64,000 nucleotides of DNA from Terriglobia bacterium (GTDB lineage Bacteria > Acidobacteriota > Terriglobia > Versatilivoradales > Versatilivoraceae): positions 489,711-553,710 of the forward strand of contig JAKUNG010000001.1 of the NCBI GenBank assembly GCA_022452285.1. Reading direction: 5' to 3'. Below, piece by piece: positions 55,835-64,000 of this stretch (positions are counted from its first letter, which is position 1; each line of letters begins with the position of its first letter). The notes below the pieces were generated by a model, which worked only from the letters and a program-made list of their open reading frames with translations, did no database searches and was not told where the DNA came from. The translations under genes were made by a program, and so were the position numbers.

Positions 55835-57505
55835 TTATGCCCAAGGCTCTGGAGCAAGCACTTCAAGATCACTTACAACGTCTAGTACTGCTGGCTGTTC
55901 TGCCTGTAAGGCTTGACAAACAGCGGGTCCAATTTCTTCAGGTTGCTCTACTCTTAAACCCAGACAACCTAAAGACTCGGCTATCTTGGCAATATTTAAA
56001 TCCTGAAACTGCCACATCTCCAAACCTGTATACTGTTTTCCACCATACGCACTAGAAAAAATTTCCGTCTCTTGATTTAGGGAATGGTTATTATTAACTA
56101 TGATTACCGGATGAATCCCATAACGGATAGCTGTCTCTAACTCAGCAAAATGGTAATAAAATCCACCATCGCCAGTAAAACAAATCACTGGACGATTAGG
56201 TGCAGCGCACTTTGCACCTATTGCAGCAGGTAAACCCCATCCAAGAGATCCTGCAGCACGAATATAGGTTTGGCTGGGATGATGCAACTCTATATGGGTA
56301 CCTGACCAAATACCGGCATGTCCAGTATCTGATACTAGGATTGAATCTGAAGGGAGAACCGCTTCAATTTCTTTACAGATTCGCTCAGGTCTCATAGGAA
56401 CAGCCTCAGAATAACGTAATGCCCTTACCTCTGAGTGCCACTCATCAACAACTTGTTGAACCCGTTCTAACCAAACTTGATTTCCTTGCATTGAATTGGT
56501 GTTAATTAATTTGATTAACTCTTTTAATGAAACCTTAGCGTCACCCCATAAACTGCAGACATTGGGATAATTTCTCCCCAATTCTGATGGCTCAATATCT
56601 AACTGAATGACAGATGTCCCCTTTCGAGGTATTTGCCAATTATTGGTAACCTGCCCTCCTGTTCTACTCCCAATAAAAAAAACCAGATCGGCCTCAGCTA
56701 CAAGCCGATTAGCACAAGTGCGAGAATAAGAGCCTACCACTCCAACCGACCTAGGATGATTTTCTGGAAGAGTTCCCTTAGCATTTAGTGATGTAGCAAC
56801 AGGAATTGAAAGTATTTCTGACAATTTTCGAACTTCCAGTTGGGCGCCAGAAAGCATCACTCCTCCACCAGCTACAATAATCGGCTTTTGGGAAGTTTTT
56901 AAAAGTTCGGCTACTATTTGTAACTTTTCCGGTTCTGGATGGGTTCGAATAGCGGGAAAAGTTGAGAATTGCTGTTCAAAAAATAGTTCTAAATCAGCTT
57001 CACCCTCAATTGCTTGTCCAAAATTACCTCCAACTTCTAAATGAACTGGCCCAGGGCAACCTGTTGTAGCAGATCGAAAAGCCTGACGTAGTAAATCAGG
57101 TAACCGTTCTGGAAGATCAATCTGAACATTGAATTTACTTAAAGGTTCAAACAGCGGGAAATCCTCTATTTCCTGATAAACATGTCGATACTTGGTTTCA
57201 GAAAAGCGGCCTCCAGTAATAGCTATGACCGGTGAACAGGCCAGAAAAGGATCACGTAAAGCTGCTGCCATGTTGGCAGCCCCAATTGTCTGAGACATAC
57301 AAATTCCTGGACGGTGAGAGATCCGAGCATACCCATCGGCCATGTAGACTGCAGCCTTTTCACTATGGGCAGTAATACGGACAATCTCCATCTCCTCCAT
57401 TTCTGCCAAAGCTGGTGTCAAAATCGTTGGTACCAGAAAAACATGGGTTGTTCCATAAGCCTGCATCGCTTTGGCAAAGAATCGAGATCCAGTCATGGAT
57501 GTCAT
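55835..57505 (-). CDS. Thiamine-diphosphate-dependent enzyme (acetolactate synthase-like)
   Basis: 556 residues with the three-domain layout of the acetolactate synthase/decarboxylase group. The pyrimidine domain has the catalytic Glu49 in TAHSEKAAVYMADGYARI near 45-62. The central domain carries IIVAGGGVMLSGAQ near 207-220. The pyrophosphate domain has the ThDP motif starting GDGGFYYHFAELETAI near 444-459 and ending in NNN. It could be a 2-keto acid decarboxylase, an acetolactate-type ligase or a sulfoacetaldehyde or oxalyl-CoA type enzyme; none can be singled out. It is the first gene of a tight minus-strand group with the 3-hydroxyacyl-CoA dehydrogenase (55-base gap). Confidence 0.88.
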   Translation of the reverse strand: MTSMTGSRFFAKAMQAYGTTHVFLVPTILTPALAEMEEMEIVRITAHSEKAAVYMADGYARISHRPGICMSQTIGAANMAAALRDPFLACSPVIAITGGRFSETKYRHVYQEIEDFPLFEPLSKFNVQIDLPERLPDLLRQAFRSATTGCPGPVHLEVGGNFGQAIEGEADLELFFEQQFSTFPAIRTHPEPEKLQIVAELLKTSQKPIIVAGGGVMLSGAQLEVRKLSEILSIPVATSLNAKGTLPENHPRSVGVVGSYSRTCANRLVAEADLVFFIGSRTGGQVTNNWQIPRKGTSVIQLDIEPSELGRNYPNVCSLWGDAKVSLKELIKLINTNSMQGNQVWLERVQQVVDEWHSEVRALRYSEAVPMRPERICKEIEAVLPSDSILVSDTGHAGIWSGTHIELHHPSQTYIRAAGSLGWGLPAAIGAKCAAPNRPVICFTGDGGFYYHFAELETAIRYGIHPVIIVNNNHSLNQETEIFSSAYGGKQYTGLEMWQFQDLNIAKIAESLGCLGLRVEQPEEIGPAVCQALQAEQPAVLDVVSDLEVLAPEPWA

Positions 57506-57877
57506 TAATTTAACCTTAATTTAAAATCTGTCAGAATTTGTTAGTACAAGTATCAGTGGAAATTTTACTTTGGTCTTAGAAACTTTAATGAGATTCTTAC
57601 TTCCAAAAACTAGAACTTCTAAAGAGTAGTTATTCATAATCAAGGATTTCTGGTAGAACTCCAACCTCTTATGAAAAAACTTCAACAGTATTGTTGGCTT
57701 GTTGGAATTTCATTTAGACCTTAATTGAAACTAGTAGCACTAGTGCTAGCCAAAAACTACGGTACCAAAAGGCTAAATCCAAATTCAGAAAAGAATCAAG
57801 ATACAGGATTAAACCTAATAGGGGCTAGAATATAGTGGATATCACTTTTAAAAAGGTTTCATATCTTACTGAAATCT
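57506..57877. other. Intergenic region with a 14-base palindrome
   Basis: No gene in 372 bases. TAGCACTAGTGCTA at 57735-57748 is a perfect palindrome, about 230 bases upstream of the ThDP gene start on the minus strand. It may be an operator for the catabolic block, but it stands alone. Confidence 0.35.
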
Positions 57878-58882
57878 TTAATACCAAAGCGTTTTATCAA
57901 CCAAATTTTTCAACTCCTTACCCTGGGAAAATCGCCTAACATTGTCCAAGAGAACCTGTAAATGTCGCTCTGGGATCCTTGGAGAATGTCCTGCTACATG
58001 AGGAGTAATGATTACATTCTCCATCTTCCACAAGGGGTGGTTTACTGGGAGGGGCTCTGTCTCAAACACATCCAGACCAGCTCCTGCAATTTCACCAGAT
58101 TCTAGGGCCACCGTCAGGTCTTTCAAATCTACAATGGCTCCACGGCCAATATTGATTAAATAAGATGTGTTTTTCATACTTTGAAACAACGACCGACGAA
58201 AAAGTTTTTCAGTTTCAGGTGTATGTGGTGCAGCAATTACCAAAAAATCACTCTTAGTAAGTAGATCAGCTAATCGATCCAAGTTCCAACACTCACCTGC
58301 TACTCCTTGGGGCAGGGCTTTCTGTTTTGGGTCAACTGCAACGATCCTCATTCCAAATACTGAACCACGACGTGCAACTTCAGAACCAATATGACCTAAA
58401 CCAAATATACCTAGAGTACAATCAGACAGATGCTGATGAGATTGATCAATACTACTTATTTTTGCTGGCCCAACCGTAAATGTCGGTCGCTCTGATTCAC
58501 CACCAACAGCTTCCCAATGGGACTTCAATTGCTGTCGAATATACTGTGGAAAATTACGGGCAAAACAAAGAATGTAGCCAAAAACATGGTCAGCAATGAT
58601 GTCAGAAAATAATCCTCTCATATTTGTCAATTGACAAGGATGCTCCACAAGTTCGGGGAATAAATAATGTTCCAAACTTGCAGTAGGGGATTGAACCCAT
58701 TTCAAACGACTAGCAGCTGATAAAAAAGATGGAGTTAGTTTCCCAAAGAAAGCATCGGCTTCAACAATTTGTTCTACTGCCTGTTGTTCAGAAGTAATGT
58801 TGACAACTAACATCTCTCCAGCTACACGAACAATCTTTTCAAGACGTTCAGGTTCAATTGCAGGGTAGATTATAAGTTTCAA
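57878..58882 (-). CDS. D-2-hydroxyacid dehydrogenase
   Basis: 334 residues. The NAD domain motif LGIFGLGHIGSEVARRG near 151-167 is followed by IAAPHTPETEKLF near 221-233, NIGRGAIVDLKDL near 247-259 and the C-terminal WKMENVIITPHVAGHSP near 288-304 with the catalytic His. It interconverts a 2-oxo acid and a D-2-hydroxy acid (glycerate, lactate or similar). It lies just upstream of the ThDP, HAD and SDR genes on the same strand, after a 372-base gap that may hold a promoter. It is 80 bases downstream of the DUF1501 gene. Confidence 0.9.
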   Translation of the reverse strand: MKLIIYPAIEPERLEKIVRVAGEMLVVNITSEQQAVEQIVEADAFFGKLTPSFLSAASRLKWVQSPTASLEHYLFPELVEHPCQLTNMRGLFSDIIADHVFGYILCFARNFPQYIRQQLKSHWEAVGGESERPTFTVGPAKISSIDQSHQHLSDCTLGIFGLGHIGSEVARRGSVFGMRIVAVDPKQKALPQGVAGECWNLDRLADLLTKSDFLVIAAPHTPETEKLFRRSLFQSMKNTSYLINIGRGAIVDLKDLTVALESGEIAGAGLDVFETEPLPVNHPLWKMENVIITPHVAGHSPRIPERHLQVLLDNVRRFSQGKELKNLVDKTLWY

Positions 58883-58962
58883 TTAATCTTCTCCGTCATC
58901 TCCAAAACTAATAATTAATGAAGGGAAAAGCCACAGTCCTGAATAAAGATCCTGAAAAATAA

Positions 58963-60306
58963 TTAAATTAGTTCTTTGAGAGGTTGTCCAGTAGTATCAT
59001 CGAAGGAATTAGCAATTTTGATAGGACGGCCTACTGGGGTCATATATTCCTTGGTCCAGTCAATTCCCATGGCCTTGTATATGGTAGCAAAAACATCCCC
59101 TACTGCAACTGGTCGTTCAGCAACAAAACCACCTTTTTCATCGCTTGCTCCAATTACCTGTCCGCCCTTTATACCCCCTCCACCTATAACCATTGACCAG
59201 CAAAATGGCCAGTGGTCTCTACCATTAATGGGATTAATCTCGGGAGTGCGCCCAAACTCACCCATCGCTATTACAATAGTTGACTCAAGCAGTCCACGCT
59301 GATCCAGATCTTCAAGCAAAGTAGATAATGTCTGATCCAAGGTAGGACAAAGTAGGGCACGTAGTTTCTTATCATTTTCCCCACCTGAACCTTTACCGTG
59401 AGTATCCCAGCCACTATCAATATTATAACCAGCCGCTGTTACAAATCTTGAACCAGCTTCAACAAGTCTCCGAGCCAGAAGAGCACTTTGGCCAAACCCA
59501 TAACGACCATAAGCATCTTTGATTTTTTCTGATTCTCTAGAGAGATCAAAGGCTTTTTTCATTGTAGGCGACAAAATCATTTCTAAAGCTTTATCTCGAA
59601 AAGTTTCTCTAGCTGCAGCTTCAACCAGTTTCTCTTTTTGACGGTATATTTCATCAATTACCTTCAAAAATCCCTTACGGTCTTGAATCCGTTTTTCTGT
59701 TATGGATTTTGGCAGCGTAAGATCGTTTAGTTTAAAATCAGCTTTAGCTGGATCGGGTACTAATAATGGGTTGTATTCAGCACCTAAAGAGGCAGCTCCT
59801 AAAGACCTGTCTTTGAGATGTGGAGCTCCTAGAACATAGGGCGGAATGTCATTAATGGACCCCAACTCTTTGGCAAGAATAGATCCAAGACTCGCAAATT
59901 CCATAGATGGTACTGGACGATGTCCACTACTAATATAATCGCGTGCCAAACCATGGTCGACCTCCTCATGAGTCATTGATCGAATGATAGCTAACTTGTC
60001 CATATGATTGGCTACACGAGGTAAAATTTCCGAAATTTGAATTCCAGCTACATTGGTACCAATAGGTCTAAAACCACTATTTGGTTTAGGATCCCAGGTA
60101 TCCACTTGGCTAGGTCCACCTTCAAGCAGGAGTAAAATACAAGATTGAGCTTTAGCTGAGCCAGTCTGGTTTTCCACAGAAGCCATAAACTGGCTGAGTT
60201 CAAGATATTTACTTAGATTAATGCCCAATAAACTCAGTGATCCTAGTCGAAGAAAATGTCGTCGAGCAATACTTTCACAAAAGCTTTCACAGCCCGATCG
60301 GTTCAT
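58963..60306 (-). CDS. DUF1501 protein with Tat signal, second cassette
   Basis: 447 residues. The Tat motif RRHFLRLGSLSLLG sits near 15-28. DUF1501 blocks: CILLLLEGGPSQVDTWDPKPNSGF near 56-79, MTHEEVDHGLARDYISSGHRP near 116-136, GWDTHGKGSGGEND near 302-315, VIAMGEFGRTPEINPINGRDHWP near 344-366, and GGQVIGASDEKGG near 380-392. It differs clearly from the DUF1501 protein near 50 kb, so the two cassettes are old paralogues and not a recent copy. It starts 13 bases after the stop of the DUF1549/DUF1553 gene and is surely co-transcribed with it. Confidence 0.92.
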   Translation of the reverse strand: MNRSGCESFCESIARRHFLRLGSLSLLGINLSKYLELSQFMASVENQTGSAKAQSCILLLLEGGPSQVDTWDPKPNSGFRPIGTNVAGIQISEILPRVANHMDKLAIIRSMTHEEVDHGLARDYISSGHRPVPSMEFASLGSILAKELGSINDIPPYVLGAPHLKDRSLGAASLGAEYNPLLVPDPAKADFKLNDLTLPKSITEKRIQDRKGFLKVIDEIYRQKEKLVEAAARETFRDKALEMILSPTMKKAFDLSRESEKIKDAYGRYGFGQSALLARRLVEAGSRFVTAAGYNIDSGWDTHGKGSGGENDKKLRALLCPTLDQTLSTLLEDLDQRGLLESTIVIAMGEFGRTPEINPINGRDHWPFCWSMVIGGGGIKGGQVIGASDEKGGFVAERPVAVGDVFATIYKAMGIDWTKEYMTPVGRPIKIANSFDDTTGQPLKELI

Positions 60307-60319
60307 AATTTAATCTCTC

Positions 60320-62791
60320 TTAGTGATTATTTAAGAATTGTTCTGAGTTAATCATTCCCCATACTAAATCTTCAATAGCTTTATGTCTAGTATCCTGTGC
60401 CTGGAGTAGTTTTTCTAGCTGAACTTTTTCAACTTTAAAGGGAAACCGACACAGTGCTGCCAAATACAGCTCTTCAATAATCGCAACATCTGTAGCATTC
60501 TCTTGCAAGAGTCTACCCATTCGACTCTCTTCTTGAGAAAGTTTAGTAGTATAGGTTGAGCCAGCTAATTGATGTAAAGCTTGATTTAGACTAGGACTCA
60601 TATCACGCTCCGGAATCGAAGTCAGATCAGGTTTTTGATAAACATCAAAAAAATTTCCGTTCAATCCTTTTACCTGAGTAACATGGGTTATAGCTTTTAA
60701 AAGCAATTCTGTTTCAAGAGGTCTAGGAAGAGCCCTAGAATAATTACGCTGATCATGCTGGTTAGTTTCATTAGCATTACCTGAAAGTTGATAGGTTCTC
60801 GATCCTACAATCAGTCCGATTAAAGACCGAAGATCATAGCCAGTCCTAATAAAGTGCTGTGCTAATCTATTGAGTAATTGAGGGTGAGTAGGTAGATTAT
60901 TAGAACGAAAATCGTCTACCGGATCGACAATACCTCTACCAAAAAAGTAACCCCATATTCGATTTACAATGGCTTTAGAAAAATAAGGGTTCTCTGGTGA
61001 AGTCATCCACTCTGCTAAAGCCAACCGTAAATCGTCATGTTGATTCTCTGAAATCATGTTTCCATCCAGAAATTGAGGCTGAACTTCCAGCTTATTTCGA
61101 GGGTGAATCACTTTAGCTCCCTTACCAAAAGTTCCATAGCCCTCTGGATCATCCAAGATTACAAAATCAACCTGTGGGAATCCGGGATGCAAGTTACTAA
61201 GTCGCCCAAAAAACGCAGTTAATCCCCAAAATTGATTCTGTGTCCAGTTTTCATAAGGATGGTCATGACATTGGGCACAATCTAATCGTTGACCTAAAAA
61301 TACTCTGACCTGTTCGGCCATAGCATTCTGTGGGAGAGGGACTGCAGTGCCCCCCATGTCCTCATAGTGACGTGAAGGACCATCAAATCCCTGAGCAGCT
61401 ACTCGTTCTCGAGCCAACTGATCGTAAGGCTTATTAAGGCCAATTGCCTCGTGGATCCACTGCTTATAAATTGGATTTTTTGCTCTTAAGAAATCTGTAA
61501 AGCGCCAAGACCAGTGATCAACAAACTCAGGAGACTCAAGCAAAATCTTTATGAGTCGAGTTCTTTTTTCAGGACTTGAAGTATCTAAAAATTCTCTTAC
61601 TCTTGAAACTGGTGGTATAGTCCCAGTTAGATCTAAGCATACACGGCGCAAAAATTCAGAATCTGTTGACAGTTTAGAAGGAACTAAGTGAAATTTGCGA
61701 GCCTTATCAAAAATATAATCATCAATAAAATTATGTCTAGCAACATTAGGGTAACTTATAACCGCTTTAGAAATTACCCCAACGGTCACACTTGCGGTAT
61801 GACCAGGAGCCAAAACTTGAACCTCTGTTTCTCCTACCCCATGCCCGGTTAACAAACCATTAACTGTAACTGAAACTATTTCTTCATTATTGGACAGATA
61901 TCTTACCTGATTACTAACGTCTTCTTGTAAACCATTGGCGAGATAAGAAACAGCCAAGAGCTGCTGGGTTCTCCCAGGTTTAAGAACTATTTGTCGGGGC
62001 ATGGCCACCAAGTTTTCAACCTGAACAGAAACTTCTTTGAGGGGTTCCTTAACATAGGGCGCTCCTGCACGAATCCAATCTAGCATTATTTGATAATCCT
62101 TGGATTCTGCTTGAAGACGTTCACCTCCTCCGTGGGGAACTGATGTCGTAGGCTTAAGCAACAATAAACTTTGAGCTGGTTGCTCTATATTAATTCTAGG
62201 AATTTTTTTCCCAGTTTTAGTTGTTAAAACATGAAATGTTCCACCCTCAGTGATCCAACGATAATCTTCTCGAGGAGAACCTGCATTCTTGGATAACTTA
62301 AATCCTCCTTTCCCTCCCACACTACCATGGCATTCAACACTGTTACATCCCCTTTTAGTTAAAATTCTCCCTACTTTAATGGAAAAATCAAAGGGAAGTT
62401 TTAAGTTTTCATTATTTACCCAAATCTTTGCTGTTATGGTCTGACCTTGAAATTCAGCTTTTACAAATGTCTGCCCTCCTGCGAGGGCAGTGATTTTCCC
62501 TTTCAAATCAACCCTGGCCAATTCTGGATGCATAATTGAATAACTACTAATCTTTGTTAAATCCCTAACTAACCCTTCTTTATCAGTCCCAAGAACAAGT
62601 ACCTGCTGAGTTGAATTTTTTCCCAACAAATGAATTTTGTTCGGCAAAAGTTTCATCTCCATCAATCCAGAAATATCCGGATTTAAACCAGCTATCTGAA
62701 AATCCTTGCACCAAAGTGATACCGGAATATTAAAAAGAACCAGCAAAAGACAGATTCTGCATAAACGAATTATTTTAGAGACTTCCATCAT
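60320..62791 (-). CDS. Exported Big2-DUF1549-DUF1553 protein
   Basis: About 823 residues from the Met at 62791; an upstream ATG at 62833 lacks a ribosome site, whereas from 62791 a signal peptide begins at once (IIRLCRICLLLVLFNIPVSLWC). Big2-like immunoglobulin segments come first (near 35-130 and again near 255-345). Between them lies a haem-like CNSVECHG in a CX4CH form, usual for this branch. DUF1549 has SPEFVDHWSWRFTDFLRAK and a CxxCH in LDCAQCHDHPYENW, then DUF1553 has NPYFSKAIVNRIWGYFFGRGI. It probably acts at the cell surface with its DUF1501 partner. The function is unknown. Confidence 0.9.
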   Translation of the reverse strand: MMEVSKIIRLCRICLLLVLFNIPVSLWCKDFQIAGLNPDISGLMEMKLLPNKIHLLGKNSTQQVLVLGTDKEGLVRDLTKISSYSIMHPELARVDLKGKITALAGGQTFVKAEFQGQTITAKIWVNNENLKLPFDFSIKVGRILTKRGCNSVECHGSVGGKGGFKLSKNAGSPREDYRWITEGGTFHVLTTKTGKKIPRINIEQPAQSLLLLKPTTSVPHGGGERLQAESKDYQIMLDWIRAGAPYVKEPLKEVSVQVENLVAMPRQIVLKPGRTQQLLAVSYLANGLQEDVSNQVRYLSNNEEIVSVTVNGLLTGHGVGETEVQVLAPGHTASVTVGVISKAVISYPNVARHNFIDDYIFDKARKFHLVPSKLSTDSEFLRRVCLDLTGTIPPVSRVREFLDTSSPEKRTRLIKILLESPEFVDHWSWRFTDFLRAKNPIYKQWIHEAIGLNKPYDQLARERVAAQGFDGPSRHYEDMGGTAVPLPQNAMAEQVRVFLGQRLDCAQCHDHPYENWTQNQFWGLTAFFGRLSNLHPGFPQVDFVILDDPEGYGTFGKGAKVIHPRNKLEVQPQFLDGNMISENQHDDLRLALAEWMTSPENPYFSKAIVNRIWGYFFGRGIVDPVDDFRSNNLPTHPQLLNRLAQHFIRTGYDLRSLIGLIVGSRTYQLSGNANETNQHDQRNYSRALPRPLETELLLKAITHVTQVKGLNGNFFDVYQKPDLTSIPERDMSPSLNQALHQLAGSTYTTKLSQEESRMGRLLQENATDVAIIEELYLAALCRFPFKVEKVQLEKLLQAQDTRHKAIEDLVWGMINSEQFLNNH

Positions 62792-62836
62792 CTTCAAAAA
62801 GTAACTTTGGTTTTCAGTTAAAATGCCAAACATTTT

Positions 62837-64000
62837 TTAATCGCTTTCAGAAGAAACCTGATTTACAACTGAGTCACTACTAGGAGACTGCAGCACCATC
62901 ATTGGCACTTCGTGAACAAAAATCCGTTCACCCATCTTTCTCTCCCATATTGGTCGAAAAGGAGCTTCACCCGACATTCTCCGATAACGGTTAAGTCTCT
63001 CAACTTGAACAGGTTGAACATTAAATTTGATAAACTGTGGCTTTAAAGTTGGTGGAGCATCGGGTGAAACTGCTAAAAGAACAGTAACAACCTGATCATT
63101 AGGTTTAAACCTTTCTTTTTCACCTTGATCCTGAGGAAGGTCAATTTTTGGGCCCACATCTGCTCCTGGAATCACCGTTACTCCAGTAGGAAGGTTTTCG
63201 ACAACAACCGCTAATTCTCCTGTAAATCCTTCCTCACGACTAATTACAACGTTTATTTTTTTTATTTCCCCAGCAAAAAGGTTTACTCGATCAAGCTCAA
63301 TCATCCAGTCAAGCATCTCTCGACCCAAAATATTCAAAACCTCCGCTACCTCTACCTCACCCACATGAGGAACCTGAGGACGTATCATAAGCCGATACTT
63401 AAAATGAGAATTTCCTTTTCGACGAGTGACATCAGCAATTTTAAGGAAAAATTTACCACCATTTTTCACTTTAAAAATTGTTTTAGCTTCCGCTGTTTTC
63501 CAAAACCACATATTCTGGGAAGCCTGTCTTTTATAAATATTGTCAACCACTTTTTTGCCATATTCATCAATGACTGTGACTCGCGGATTGAAAAAGGGGT
63601 ATGGGCTGTCAGGAGTTTCAATTTCAAGTGCTAGGTCTGCACCATCTTCTAATTTAAATGCAAAGAAGTCAGTGTCAGCTGGCTGATCAATGGTACCTTC
63701 AAGAATAGACGGTATGGAAAAACTCAATGACTCTTTTGGACTATCATTAGGTTCTTTTTCATGAAAAATGGGAACTTTTTCATAAAAATTTTGAACATCT
63801 TCTTCCTGCTTGATCGGTAAATCCATAAAACCCTTCAACTGTTCTTCCATCAGTACCAAAGAAGCTCTTTCTAGAGATTCGTCAGAACGTCTTTGGAGAC
63901 TTCTCATTCGATCAACTGAAAGTCTTCGGAAAAAATCCCTCTCTTTCCATCGATCTCTTGCTAACTTGTCCAAACCATTTCTTCTAATCAAAGCAGGAAG
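62837..64000 (-). CDS. PPC-domain protein of the DUF1501 cassette, N-terminus beyond the window
   Basis: The frame is open at the right edge, so this is partial; the first possible start codon inside is TTG at 63991, but the true start and a signal peptide are likely outside. The visible 384 residues begin with a highly charged helical stretch (RxxR-rich). A pre-peptidase C-terminal-like beta-sandwich follows (near 85-200, with ILEGTIDQPADTDFFAFKLEDGADLALEIET and GGKFFLKIAD), then another beta-rich domain with FTGELAVVVENLPTGVTVIPG. Such proteins often form the third member of DUF1549/DUF1501 operons in Planctomycetes-like bacteria. The next gene starts a few bases after its stop. Confidence 0.85.
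   Translation of the reverse strand, partial: LPALIRRNGLDKLARDRWKERDFFRRLSVDRMRSLQRRSDESLERASLVLMEEQLKGFMDLPIKQEEDVQNFYEKVPIFHEKEPNDSPKESLSFSIPSILEGTIDQPADTDFFAFKLEDGADLALEIETPDSPYPFFNPRVTVIDEYGKKVVDNIYKRQASQNMWFWKTAEAKTIFKVKNGGKFFLKIADVTRRKGNSHFKYRLMIRPQVPHVGEVEVAEVLNILGREMLDWMIELDRVNLFAGEIKKINVVISREEGFTGELAVVVENLPTGVTVIPGADVGPKIDLPQDQGEKERFKPNDQVVTVLLAVSPDAPPTLKPQFIKFNVQPVQVERLNRYRRMSGEAPFRPIWERKMGERIFVHEVPMMVLQSPSSDSVVNQVSSESD

Noticed and set aside
1-64000. CRISPR array, toxin-antitoxin or phage defence island
   Set aside because: No regularly spaced short repeats, cas, toxin-antitoxin pairs or known defence domains were seen on either strand.

Overview
This is a low-GC (estimated by eye at roughly 40 percent) stretch of bacterial chromosome. 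It carries 42 protein-coding genes I can support, one of them cut by the right edge, and one tRNA. I see no CRISPR array, no insertion sequence and no phage genes. Two DUF1549/DUF1553 plus DUF1501 surface-protein cassettes, a PPC-domain protein, three PhyH-type dioxygenases, a sialidase and FG-GAP and lactonase propellers give the flavour of a heterotrophic, probably aquatic bacterium of the Planctomycetes/Verrucomicrobia, Acidobacteriota or Poribacteria kind. CarD and a DnaC-like ATPase with an N-terminal Cys cluster fit Acidobacteriota-like lineages, but I cannot fix the phylum from one window. Promoters look like ordinary sigma-70 (TTGACA-N17-TATATT before dnaK, TTGACT-N17-TATACT before carD, TTGACA-N17-TTATGT before tRNA-Val).

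Layout. 1-5.1 kb: a three-domain glycosyltransferase (GT4-GT2-GT4) diverges from a polysaccharide flippase, so this is the edge of a surface-glycan locus. 5.3-13.7 kb: mostly housekeeping (AtoE-type fatty-acid transporter, Nudix hydrolase, DnaK, DnaC/IstB-like ATPase, methylmalonate-semialdehyde dehydrogenase, CarD, HNH endonuclease, tRNA-Val). 14-29.4 kb: an accessory region with many secreted or sugar-related proteins (M19 dipeptidase-like protein, lactonase propeller, sialidase, PhyH proteins, PhoD-type phosphatase, MFS carrier, FucP-type fucose permease, a 14-repeat FG-GAP protein, an NHL-type propeller). Together they suggest scavenging of sialylated or fucosylated glycans and organic phosphate. 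29.7-36.8 kb: MgtE, NadB, RtcB and a copper P-type ATPase, all on the plus strand.

37.1-43.9 kb: a catabolic run of an MDR dehydrogenase without zinc ligands, an acyl-CoA synthetase and an overlapping HyuA/HyuB pair. 44-46.2 kb: a cytochrome c / squalene-cyclase-fold fusion co-oriented with a Gfo/Idh/MocA protein that lacks the catalytic Lys. 46.4-51.5 kb: an EamA transporter and the first DUF1549/DUF1553-DUF1501 cassette. 51.7-58.9 kb, minus strand: a second catabolic block (D-2-hydroxyacid dehydrogenase, ThDP-dependent enzyme, 3-hydroxyacyl-CoA dehydrogenase, SDR, small four-helix membrane protein and a translationally coupled sodium:solute symporter), probably import and oxidation of an organic acid. 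59-64 kb: the second cassette (PPC protein, Big2-DUF1549-DUF1553, DUF1501).

The most unusual material is a set of proteins that keep a recognisable fold but have lost or changed their textbook active-site residues: two PhyH proteins with HHG and QGG in place of HxD, an M19 protein with DYP in place of HxD, a Gfo/Idh/MocA protein with EPP in place of EKP, and an MDR protein without the zinc Cys. The 14-copy propeller protein and the cytochrome/cyclase fusion are also worth attention. I did not find a convincing new defence or mobile system.
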